From Pseudomonadota bacterium (GTDB lineage: Bacteria > Pseudomonadota > Alphaproteobacteria > Caulobacterales > Caulobacteraceae): a stretch of DNA of 17,076 bases. The notes under the pieces were generated by a model. That model saw nothing but the letters and a program-made list of their open reading frames with translations. It was not told the origin of the DNA and searched no databases. The position numbers were made by a program, and so were the translations under genes. Positions 1 through 6,124 of this stretch are shown one piece after another. Numbering within the stretch: the first letter of the stretch is position 1; each line of letters opens with the position of its first letter. The DNA is taken from NCBI GenBank assembly GCA_023416055.1, contig JAEZIH010000080.1:1-17076 (forward strand), given 5' to 3'.

Positions 1-88
1 GGACGGCCGGTACCTCGTGCAGCGAACCGTCCTTCTTGCCGCGGCCGCGCGGGGTGCGCACCGCATCATAGACAAACGCTTCAGACAT
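1..88 (-). CDS. Acetyl-CoA C-acyltransferase (thiolase), N-terminal fragment
   Basis: Only the first 29 codons are inside the window; the gene continues beyond position 1. The fragment begins MSEAFVYDAVRTPRGRG, followed by a KKDGSLHEVP stretch, which is the typical N-terminus of the FadA/AtoB-type thiolases of alphaproteobacteria (the conserved V-x-x-A-x-R-T-P-x-G-R region). Such enzymes cleave 3-ketoacyl-CoA to acetyl-CoA and a shortened acyl-CoA, the last step of beta-oxidation. The ATG is preceded by an AGGGAGA ribosome binding site a few bases upstream. It lies 54 bp downstream of an acyl-CoA dehydrogenase on the same strand, so it is probably the next gene of the operon. The catalytic Cys and His residues lie outside the window, so subfamily and substrate range cannot be judged. 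Confidence 0.85.
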   Translation of the reverse strand, partial: MSEAFVYDAVRTPRGRGKKDGSLHEVPAV

Positions 89-142
89 CTGAGTCTCCCT
101 TGGTTTCCGGCGCCGGGCGCCTGGAGTGGATTCTTGCCGCGA

Positions 143-1306
143 TCACAGGCTTCGCGAGATCAGGACCTTCATGATCTCGTTGGTGCCGCCGTAGATCCGC
201 TGCACCCGGGCGTCCTTGTACAGCTGGGCGATCGGATATTCGGTCATGTAGCCGTAGCCGCCGTGCAGCTGCAGCATCTCGTCGATGGTCTCGCCCTGGA
301 TATCGGTGACCCAGTATTTCGCCATCGAGGCCGTGGCCGCATCCAGTTCGCCCTTCAGGTGGCGCTCGATGCAGTGGTCGACGAACACCTTCGCGACCGT
401 CAGCTTCGTCTTCACCTCCGCCAGCTTGAACTGGGTGTTCTGGAAGTCGATCACCCGCTTGCCAAAGGCCTTGCGCTCCTTGACGTACGCCAGGGTGTGC
501 TCGAGGCCCCGCTCGGCCGCCGCCACGCCCTGCACGGCGATGTTCAGCCGCTCCTGCGGCAGCTGCTGCATGAGCTGGATGAAGCCCTGGCCCTCGGTCC
601 CGCCGATGACGTTCTCGACCGGGACCTTCACGTCATTGAAGAACAGCTCCGAGGTGTCGTTCGCCTCCATGCCGATCTTGTGCAGGTTGCGCCCCCGCTC
701 GAAGCCTTCCGCTCCCTCAGTCTCGACCACGATCAGCGAGGTGCCCTTCGCCCCCTCGGCCGGGTCCGTCTTGGCCACGACGATGATGAAGTTGGCCAGC
801 TGACCGTTGGTGATGAAGGTCTTGGAGCCGTTGACGACGTAGTAGTCGCCCTTGCGGATGGCCGAGGTCTTGACCCCCTGCAGGTCCGAGCCGGCGCCCG
901 GCTCGGTCATGGCGATGGCTCCGACCAGCTCGCCCGACTGCAGCCTCGGCAGCCACCGGGCTTTCTGTTCGTCCGTGCCGTAGTGCCAGATATACGGCAT
1001 CACGATCGCATTGTGCAGCGAGATGCCGAAGTGGTCCGCGCCCTTCCACCCCAGCTGACGCATCAGCACCACCTCGTGCCGGTAGTCCCCGCCCATGCCG
1101 CCGTCGGCCTCCGGCATGGACAGGCCCAGCAGCCCGGCCTCGCCGGCGCCGTTCCACAGCTGCCGCGGCACCGAACTGTCGGCGATCCACTGCGCCATCT
1201 TCTCGGGCGGCGCGTGCTCGTCGATCCACTTGGCGACGGAGTCGGAGAAGAGGGTGATGTCCTCTTCCTGCATGAAGGCGGGATCGGGGGCGTTGAGGAC
1301 GTTCAT
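143..1306 (-). CDS. Long-chain-type acyl-CoA dehydrogenase (387 aa)
   Basis: FAD flavoprotein that introduces the trans-2 double bond into acyl-CoA, the first step of beta-oxidation. Family signatures are visible: AMTEPGAGSD at residues 132-141 and the QLHGGYGYMTEYP region at 346-358. The usual catalytic Glu of the Tyr-Glu-Gly-Thr motif is replaced (IYGGTNE, 371-377). A Glu at 265 in helix G (VAAAERGLEH) aligns with the relocated base of long-chain acyl-CoA dehydrogenase; QERLNIA (251-257) and YVKERKAFGK (274-283) also match that group. I therefore infer the LCAD type. The ATG at 1306 was chosen over upstream in-frame codons because GGAGGAGA lies just ahead of it, and the extra 21 residues of the longer frame (rich in Pro and Arg) come from an intergenic repeat. 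Neighbours are a second acyl-CoA dehydrogenase upstream and a thiolase downstream. Confidence 0.93.
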   Translation of the reverse strand: MNVLNAPDPAFMQEEDITLFSDSVAKWIDEHAPPEKMAQWIADSSVPRQLWNGAGEAGLLGLSMPEADGGMGGDYRHEVVLMRQLGWKGADHFGISLHNAIVMPYIWHYGTDEQKARWLPRLQSGELVGAIAMTEPGAGSDLQGVKTSAIRKGDYYVVNGSKTFITNGQLANFIIVVAKTDPAEGAKGTSLIVVETEGAEGFERGRNLHKIGMEANDTSELFFNDVKVPVENVIGGTEGQGFIQLMQQLPQERLNIAVQGVAAAERGLEHTLAYVKERKAFGKRVIDFQNTQFKLAEVKTKLTVAKVFVDHCIERHLKGELDAATASMAKYWVTDIQGETIDEMLQLHGGYGYMTEYPIAQLYKDARVQRIYGGTNEIMKVLISRSL

Positions 1307-1314
1307 CTCATGTC

Positions 1315-1474
1315 TCCTCCCCACTCCGTGGGGAGGGGGACCGCGAAGCGGTGGAGGGGCTGTTTCCACCGCACAACTGGATCGAGTCCGAGGCCGGCAG
1401 CCCCTCCGTCTCGTCGGCTCCGCCGCCGATCCACCTCCCCATTCGCTGCGCCAACAGGGAGGGACAGGTGGATC
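1315..1474. repeat. Intergenic palindromic element between the two acyl-CoA dehydrogenase genes
   Basis: The entire gap between the two dehydrogenase genes consists of nested inverted repeats: an 8-bp stem with 5-nt loop (1316-1323 with 1329-1336, CCTCCCCA/TGGGGAGG); ACCGC-GAA-GCGGT (1340-1352); an 8-bp pair GCGGTGGA/TCCACCGC (1348-1355 with 1365-1372); a 10-bp pair GGAGGGGCTG/CAGCCCCTCC (1353-1362 with 1398-1407); and a 9-bp pair GATCCACCT/AGGTGGATC (1428-1436 with 1466-1474). The last arm covers the stop codon of the 594-aa dehydrogenase (1473-1475). The first stem includes the GGAGG ribosome binding site of the downstream dehydrogenase. From memory it resembles intergenic repeats scattered in Caulobacterales genomes; copy number cannot be checked here. 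It has no open frame, target-site duplication or T-run, so it is unlikely to be an IS or a strong terminator. Confidence 0.75.
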
Positions 1475-3257
1475 AGAACGCCTCCGCCGGCAGGGTCATC
1501 AGCACCTCGGCCCCGGTCTTCAATTTGGCCAGGTGCGCGCCGGCGTCGGGCAGCATGCGCTCGACGAAGTAGCGGCCGGTGGCGATCTTGTTGGCGTAGA
1601 ACGGGTCGGTCGAACCGCCGTCGATGGCCTTCTGCGCCGCGACCGCCATCTGCGCCCACATGTAAGCCAGCGCCGTCAGACCGAAGATGTGCAGGTAGTC
1701 AGTCGAGGCCGCGCCGGCGTTATCCGGGTTCTGCATTCCGTTCTGCATCAGCCACATGGTGGCCTCCTGCAGCTTGGCCTTGGCGTCCGCCAGGCCGGAG
1801 ACGAAGGCCTTGTTGGGGCCCTCGCCGCCATGCTCGGCCACGAAGGCGTCGATCTCGCCGAACCAGGTCATGATCGCCCGGCCGCCGTTGGCCGGCAGCT
1901 TGCGGCCCACCAGGTCCAGCGCCTGGATGCCGTTGGCGCCCTCGTAGATCATGGTGATGCGCGCGTCGCGCAGGTACTGCGAGGCCGGGAAGTGCTCGGT
2001 ATAGCCCGAGCCGCCGTGCACCTGCATGGCCAGCGAGGCGGCGTGGAAGCCGCGGTCGGTCAGATAGGCCTTCAGCACCGGGGTGATCAGGCCCATGTAG
2101 TCGCGGGCCCTAGTGGCGGTCGCCTCGTCGTCCGACTTCTGCAGGTCGGCCTGCAGCGCGGTCCACAGGATGAAGGCCTGGCCGCCTTCGACGATGGCCT
2201 TGGCCTCCAGCAGCATGCGCCGCACGTCGGGATGGACGATGATCGGATCGGCCGGCCCCTCGGGGTTTTTCGGCCCGGTCAGCGAACGGCCCTGCAGGCG
2301 GTCGTTGGCGAACTCAGCCGCGGCCTGGTAGGCGGCCGTGCCGATGGCCAGCCCCTGCAGGCCAGTCCCGAGGCGGGCCTCGTTCATCATGACGAACATC
2401 GCCGCCATGCCCTTGTTCTCGGTCCCGACCAGCCAGCCCCTGGCGTTCTCGTAGGACATCACGCAGGTGGCGTTGCCGTGGATGCCCATCTTGTGCTCAA
2501 GGCCGGCGCACTGGACGCCCTCGTTGCGCTCGCCTACCGAGCCGTCCTCGTTGACGAAGAACTTCGGCACCACGAACAGGCTGATGCCCTTGATCCCCGC
2601 CGGGGCGCCCTCGATCCGGGCCAGCACCAGGTGGATGATGTTGTCGGTGAAGTCATGCTCGCCGGAGCTGATCCAGATCTTCTGGCCGGTGATGGAGTAG
2701 CTGCCGTCGCCGTTCGGGACTGCCTTGGTGCGGATCAGGCCCAGGTCGGTGCCGCACTGCGGCTCGGTCAGGTTCATCGTCCCGCCCCACTCGCCGGTGG
2801 CCAGCTTGGGCAGGTAGGTGGCCTTCTGCTCGTCCGAGCCGTTGGCGTGCAGCGCTTCGTAGCAGCCATGGGTCAGGCCCGGATACATCGAGAAGGCCGG
2901 CGAGGCGGCGGCCGTGAACTGGCCGAAGGCCATGCCCACGATGGCGGGCATGCCCTGGCCGCCGAAGTCGGGATCAGAGCTCAGGCCCGGCCAGCCGGCG
3001 GCGACCATCTGCTGGTAGGCTTCCTTCCAGCCGGTCGGTCCGGTGACCTTGCCGTTGTCGAATCTGCAGCCTTCCTGATCGCCGACGCGGTTCAGCGGAG
3101 CGATGACCTCCTCGGCGAATTTCGCGCCTTCCTCGAGGATCTGGCCGACCAGTTCCGAGGACACCTCGGCGAAGCCGGGCTGGTTGGTGTAGCGGTCGAT
3201 CTCCAGCACTTCGTTGAGCACGAAGGTCAGGTCGCGGACGGGCGCCTTGTAGGCCAT
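1473..3257 (-). CDS. Acyl-CoA dehydrogenase, DmdC-like, with C-terminal extension (594 aa)
   Basis: Large-type acyl-CoA dehydrogenase of the 3-methylmercaptopropionyl-CoA dehydrogenase (DmdC)/FadE-like group. It has an N-terminal extension (about residues 1-40, MAYKAPVRDLTFVLNEVLEI), a conventional FAD/acyl-CoA core (LTEPQCGTD at 163-171; QVHGGSGYTEHFP at 412-424) and a C-terminal helical domain (about 465-594). The catalytic base is the Glu at 439 in IYEGANGIQ. Length fits the family (about 590-600 aa). It oxidises an acyl-CoA to the enoyl-CoA; the true substrate is probably a fatty acyl-CoA, because a thiolase and an LCAD-type enzyme follow and no DmdB/DmdD-like genes are visible. The start lies 4 bp after the stop of the MerR gene, so the two are co-transcribed and probably translationally coupled; the Shine-Dalgarno sequence is weak (GCGAGAG). 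Confidence 0.93.
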   Translation of the reverse strand: MAYKAPVRDLTFVLNEVLEIDRYTNQPGFAEVSSELVGQILEEGAKFAEEVIAPLNRVGDQEGCRFDNGKVTGPTGWKEAYQQMVAAGWPGLSSDPDFGGQGMPAIVGMAFGQFTAAASPAFSMYPGLTHGCYEALHANGSDEQKATYLPKLATGEWGGTMNLTEPQCGTDLGLIRTKAVPNGDGSYSITGQKIWISSGEHDFTDNIIHLVLARIEGAPAGIKGISLFVVPKFFVNEDGSVGERNEGVQCAGLEHKMGIHGNATCVMSYENARGWLVGTENKGMAAMFVMMNEARLGTGLQGLAIGTAAYQAAAEFANDRLQGRSLTGPKNPEGPADPIIVHPDVRRMLLEAKAIVEGGQAFILWTALQADLQKSDDEATATRARDYMGLITPVLKAYLTDRGFHAASLAMQVHGGSGYTEHFPASQYLRDARITMIYEGANGIQALDLVGRKLPANGGRAIMTWFGEIDAFVAEHGGEGPNKAFVSGLADAKAKLQEATMWLMQNGMQNPDNAGAASTDYLHIFGLTALAYMWAQMAVAAQKAIDGGSTDPFYANKIATGRYFVERMLPDAGAHLAKLKTGAEVLMTLPAEAF

Positions 3258-3261
3258 GGGA

Positions 3262-3747
3262 CTACGCTCTCGCTTTGAAGGGCTGGTGGTGGTTGTCAGG
3301 GTTCAGACGCTCGCGAAGGAGCGAGGCGTATTCCTCGGCGCCGGGCAGCAGGTCGGGGCGGTGCTCGCCCAGCTTCTGCTCCATCCACTGGCAGGCCTCC
3401 TCGGCCGTCTGGATGGCGCCTTCGATGTCTTCCAGTTGCTGCTTCAGGGCCGCGATCTGGGCCCGGTGGCGACGCAGGGCCACCGCCATCTGGTGGGCAT
3501 TGTGGTCCTTGCGGTCGTACAGATCCAGCATCTCCTGGATCTCCTGCAGCGAGAAGCCGATGCGGCGGCCGCGCAGGATCAGCTTCAGCCGCGCCCGGTC
3601 GCGGGCGTCATAGACGCGCGTCTGGCCCTTGCGGGCGGGGGTCAGCAGACCCTTGTCTTCATAGAAGCGCAGCGCGCGCGCGGTGGCCCCGAACTCGCGG
3701 CACAACTGGCGGATCGAATAGGTGCGATGTTCGTCGGCGGCGGCCAT
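3262..3747 (-). CDS. MerR-family transcriptional regulator of the beta-oxidation operon
   Basis: A 161-aa MerR-type activator/repressor. The winged-helix DNA-binding domain occupies residues 9-75: YSIRQLCREFGATARALRFY holds the helix-turn-helix, then YEDKGLLTPARKGQTRVYD, then the IGFSLQEIQEML helix. A long dimerisation coiled coil follows (about 88-125, QIAALKQQLEDIEGAI). The effector end has no Cys cluster of the metal-sensing MerR proteins (Cys occurs only at 16 and 119). Sequence style and position, first gene before an acyl-CoA dehydrogenase, match regulators of the LiuR type that control acyl-CoA catabolism; acyl-CoA sensing is inference. There is no Shine-Dalgarno sequence at the ATG, and a predicted -10 ends 6 nt before it, so the message may be leaderless. 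The dyad in front suggests autoregulation. Confidence 0.9.
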   Translation of the reverse strand: MAAADEHRTYSIRQLCREFGATARALRFYEDKGLLTPARKGQTRVYDARDRARLKLILRGRRIGFSLQEIQEMLDLYDRKDHNAHQMAVALRRHRAQIAALKQQLEDIEGAIQTAEEACQWMEQKLGEHRPDLLPGAEEYASLLRERLNPDNHHQPFKARA

Positions 3748-3753
3748 GCGGCC

Positions 3754-3782
3754 AGATAAGCCGAACTTTACGCGGACGTAAA
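3754..3782 (-). promoter_or_regulatory. Predicted promoter of the merR/beta-oxidation operon
   Basis: Reading the minus strand, TTTACG (3782-3777) and TTATCT (3759-3754) are 17 nt apart. Written as TTTACGT-N14-GCTTATCT this follows the Caulobacter housekeeping pattern TTGACGS-N10-14-GCTANAWC with few mismatches. The start of transcription would fall at about 3747, the A of the regulator's ATG. The -35 element sits inside the dyad operator. Confidence 0.5.
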
Positions 3783-3783
3783 G
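3766..3783. promoter_or_regulatory. Dyad operator, candidate MerR-family binding site
   Basis: CTTTACG-CGGA-CGTAAAG: two perfect 7-bp arms around 4 bp, an 18-bp dyad. It overlaps the -35 and most of the spacer of the predicted promoter, exactly where MerR-family proteins bind. It lies 18 bp before the regulator's own start codon. A TTTACG-type half-site is what I recall for LiuR-like regulators, but this was not checked against any motif collection. Confidence 0.65.
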
Positions 3784-3805
3784 GGAAGCTTTCCGCGCGA
3801 CCGCT

Positions 3806-4228
3806 TCAGCGGACTTCCCTCGCCCGCAGCCAAAGCACGGGCGCGGTGATCGAGATCAGGACAAGGTTGGTCAACGCCAGCCCGAGCTCGAGGCCGAAGA
3901 CGTGGACACCCAGCATCACGGCCTCCAGCGCCAGCAGACCCGCGGCGGCAGTCACGAGCAGCGGACGACCGACCTTCCACGAAATCAGGGGGGCCAGCAG
4001 CAGGATGGCCAGGACGATTTCCGCCACGCCCAGACCGCGGACCATCGTCTCCGGCGCGAACGCCGGCCAGTGCATCAGCTCGACCAGGTTGGTCATCGAC
4101 TCGGACAACTTGGCGTAACCGGCCGCGATGAAGAACATCGCTAGCCACCCCTGCAGCGTCCACAGGGTGAGGTTGCGGTAGCTCGCGTTCAACCGCGCGC
4201 GGGCGGAGGTGAGGGCCTGAGAAGTCAT
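3806..4228 (-). CDS. DoxX-like four-helix membrane protein (140 aa)
   Basis: Small integral membrane protein with four predicted helices (about residues 22-38, 64-83, 88-109 and 114-134). The segment WLAMFFIAAGYAKLSES (28-44) matches the first-helix signature of the DoxX/DoxX-like family (F-x-x-A-G-x-x-K). Members are inner-membrane proteins linked to quinone- or thiol-dependent redox functions in some bacteria, but most, including this one, have no assigned role. The ATG at 4228 has no clear Shine-Dalgarno sequence. It ends 58 bp upstream of the MerR gene on the same strand, with the operator and promoter between, so it is probably a separate unit. A different-frame reading of the same stretch (3768-4163) lacks hydrophobic helices and is a shadow. 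Confidence 0.8.
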   Translation of the reverse strand: MTSQALTSARARLNASYRNLTLWTLQGWLAMFFIAAGYAKLSESMTNLVELMHWPAFAPETMVRGLGVAEIVLAILLLAPLISWKVGRPLLVTAAAGLLALEAVMLGVHVFGLELGLALTNLVLISITAPVLWLRAREVR

Positions 4229-4500
4229 TTGTTCGACGCCCGGGGAGAGGCGCTCTTCTTGATTTGTAACAGTTGCGATGTCGGATCGGTCCCCTTGGTC
4301 CGCAAGGGGGGAGCCGGAGCCGTAACCATCCGTGACCGACTACTGCCCGCGCCCAACGGCCAAAGCGTGACCGTATTCATACATCGTTGTAATGCGACCC
4401 GCGTTGTGGCGAGCTCGAGCGGGGAGCGGTGGCAAGCCCGTCCGGACGGCGCCGGTTGTTCATCGGCCCCCGACTGTCTACCGCCTCCCTGCTGCCAGCC
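4229..4500. other. Non-coding gap between the DoxX-like gene and selO
   Basis: 272 bp with no credible gene. It holds a hairpin CCCCTTG-GTCCG-CAAGGGG (4291-4297 with 4303-4309), a 12-bp perfect palindrome CCGTCCGGACGG (4438-4449) and a local A/T-rich pocket around 4373-4393 (GTATTCATACATCGTTGTAA). The hairpin lacks a T-run on either strand, so it is not a convincing intrinsic terminator. The DoxX-like gene must have its promoter here, but I could not find a clear -35/-10 pair. Confidence 0.5.
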
Positions 4501-5922
4501 TCATGTCAGCAAGGATAACAGACTCCAGGCCTCGCGGGCCTTCGCCAGCCGATCCAGCTTGGCCTCGAAGGCCCCCCAGTCGTCACCGGCGTCGATGGAG
4601 GCCCAGATCGCCTCGACCTCGTCGATCAGCATCTCCTCCGGTTCGGCTGCGCCGAACATCGGATGCTCCAGCCGCTCCGGCCGATCCGGCTCATGCTCGA
4701 ACAGGGCGAAGCGGAAGGCGTCAAAGGCCTCGCCCTGGTACAGTTTCGCTCTCGGCCCGGCCAGCGCCCGCGCGGACGACGCGAAGCCGCCGAACCAGTC
4801 GAAGAACAGCGGCTCCCAGCGCAGCCCCTCGCCGCCCTCGCGCAGGAGGGCCAGGGTCGTGTCCAGCAGCCGCTGGTCCGCCGCCTCGCTGAGGCTTCGC
4901 ACGCCCAGCCTCGCCAGGAAGGCCGTTCTGAGTTCGCGGATGTAGGCCGGCCCGAAGCCGTTCAGGGCGTCGGTCAGCGGACCGGCGTCGGCGACCAGCT
5001 TCAGCGCCCCGCCCAGTTGCGTCAGGGCCCAGAACACCGCCTCCGGCTGCCGCGCGAAGGCGTAGAGGCCGAACTGATCGAAGTAGGCCGCTGTGAACCC
5101 CGGCTCGTAGTGCGGCAGGAATCGCCAGGGCCCGTAGTCGAAGCTCTCGCCCGTGACGTTCAGATTGTCGGTGTTCAACACCCCGTGGACGAAGCCGGCC
5201 GCCACCCACCGCGCCGCCAGACGCGCCGAGGCCTCGACCACGGCCTGAAGGAAGTTGGGCGCGTCCCCCGCCGCGACCTGCGGGTGGTAGAGAGCGCGCG
5301 CATGCTCGACCAGCGCTTCGATCATGTCCGGCCGGCGGATGTAGGCCGCCCTTTGGAAAGTCCCGAAGCGGATGTGGCTGTGCGACAGTCGCACGAGCAC
5401 CGCCGAGCGGGTGGGGGAGGGCTCGTCGCCACGCTCCAGCGCTTCGCCGGTCTCGATCAGGGAAAAGGCGCGGCTGGTGGGAACGCCCAGGGTCTCCAGC
5501 ATTTCGGCGGCCAGCACCTCGCGGACCCCGCCCTTCAGCGTCAGCCGCCCGTCGCCACCGCGCGACCACGGCGTCTGGCCCGAGCCCTTGGAGCCGAGGT
5601 CCAGCAGCCGCCCGTCGTCGGCGCGCAGCTGCGCCGCCAGGAAGCCGCGGCCGTCGCCGAGATCGGGATTGTAGGTGCGGAACTGGTGCCCGTGATAGCG
5701 CATGGCCACCGGCCCCGGCTGGCCCGGCAGCGGCTCGAACCGTCCGAAATGGGCGACCCATTCCGCGTCGCTCAACGTCTCCAGTCCGACGCTCGCCGCG
5801 GCCCGGTCATTGCGGAAGCGCAGGCGCGTTTCGGGAAAGTCCGCCGCCTGGACGGCGTCGCCATACTCCTCGCCGAGATCGAAGAAGCGGGGCTCGGGAC
5901 GGTAGGCGGGGGAAGGGGGCAT
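4501..5922 (-). CDS. selO: Protein adenylyltransferase SelO (YdiU family)
   Basis: Pseudokinase-fold enzyme that binds ATP in a flipped orientation and transfers AMP to Ser/Thr/Tyr of target proteins; in E. coli it is linked to redox stress. Counted from the ATG at 5922 (473 aa), the family motifs are YHGHQF (76-81), LGDGRG (88-93), KGSGQTPWSRGGDGR (112-126), VRLSHSHIRFGTF (177-189), HGVLNTDNLNVTGES (246-260) and DYGPW (262-266). Catalytic/metal residues are D252, N253 and D262. The protein has no cysteine at all, so the regulatory disulfide described for the E. coli enzyme and the C-terminal Cys/Sec of eukaryotic members are absent. GGAG lies 4 nt before the ATG at 5922; an in-frame ATG at 5961, which also has GGAG ahead of it, would add 13 residues. 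Divergent from nhaA. Confidence 0.93.
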   Translation of the reverse strand: MPPSPAYRPEPRFFDLGEEYGDAVQAADFPETRLRFRNDRAAASVGLETLSDAEWVAHFGRFEPLPGQPGPVAMRYHGHQFRTYNPDLGDGRGFLAAQLRADDGRLLDLGSKGSGQTPWSRGGDGRLTLKGGVREVLAAEMLETLGVPTSRAFSLIETGEALERGDEPSPTRSAVLVRLSHSHIRFGTFQRAAYIRRPDMIEALVEHARALYHPQVAAGDAPNFLQAVVEASARLAARWVAAGFVHGVLNTDNLNVTGESFDYGPWRFLPHYEPGFTAAYFDQFGLYAFARQPEAVFWALTQLGGALKLVADAGPLTDALNGFGPAYIRELRTAFLARLGVRSLSEAADQRLLDTTLALLREGGEGLRWEPLFFDWFGGFASSARALAGPRAKLYQGEAFDAFRFALFEHEPDRPERLEHPMFGAAEPEEMLIDEVEAIWASIDAGDDWGAFEAKLDRLAKAREAWSLLSLLT

Positions 5923-5978
5923 CGTCTCCAGATGCGACGTCGCTGCGCCCGGAGCAACCATGGCCGCTCCGATAAGCC

Positions 5979-6006
5979 TTGAACCCGGGGCTCGTCTCCG
6001 TATTTT
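5979..6006 (+). promoter_or_regulatory. Predicted promoter of nhaA
   Basis: TTGAAC (5979-5984) and TATTTT (6001-6006) are separated by 16 nt, a good sigma-70-like pair and the only A/T-rich hexamer in this stretch. Transcription would start near 6013, giving a leader of about 110 nt before the GTG start of nhaA. It partly overlaps the alternative upstream start of the divergent selO. Confidence 0.5.
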
Positions 6007-6012
6007 CCCCCG

Positions 6013-6124
6013 CAGAGATCAGGCCGGCATGCCCGGCCAGGCCGGCGCCCTGGGGGCGAACCCGGTCCGGCGTCCGTCGATAACCTGGCGCCACGACCGT
6101 CCAACCGATCGCTCGGAGGCCGCC
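6013..6124 (+). promoter_or_regulatory. Structured nhaA leader, candidate nhaA-type (Li+/Na+) riboswitch
   Basis: The leader can form several GC-rich helices: a hairpin GGCCGG/CCGGCC (6022-6027 with 6033-6038, loop CATGC); GCCAG/CTGGC (6036-6040 with 6085-6089); GCCGG/CCGGC stacked on it (6041-6045 with 6067-6071); and CTGGG/CCCGG (6050-6054 with 6061-6065, loop GGCGAA), leaving GTCGATAAC (6076-6084) unpaired. The first hairpin and the 6036-6040 helix exclude each other. A last hairpin CCGA-TCGC-TCGG (6105-6108 with 6113-6116) traps the first GG of the GGAGG ribosome binding site. Two RNA classes in front of nhaA genes (nhaA-I and nhaA-II) are known and respond to Li+, one of them in Caulobacterales as I recall. 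Assignment rests on position and structure, not on a covariance-model match. Confidence 0.5.

Noticed and set aside
1315..1474. Possible CRISPR array, insertion sequence remnant or terminator between the dehydrogenase genes
   Set aside because: No regularly spaced direct repeats, no transposase or target duplication, and no T-run after the hairpins; it fits a palindromic intergenic repeat better.
1473..3257. DmdC function in dimethylsulfoniopropionate breakdown
   Set aside because: Homology is to the wider family; neighbours are fatty-acid beta-oxidation genes, with no DmdA, DmdB or DmdD-like gene in the window, so the specific assignment is not supported.
4291..4309. Intrinsic terminator for selO (CCCCTTG-GTCCG-CAAGGGG)
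   Set aside because: Stem of only 7 bp, no T-run on the minus strand, and it lies about 190 bp after the selO stop.
5960..6124. N-terminal extension of NhaA from the ATG at 5960
   Set aside because: It would add 55 Arg/Pro-rich residues, overlap the structured leader and predicted promoter, and bypass the perfect GGAGG in front of the GTG at 6125.
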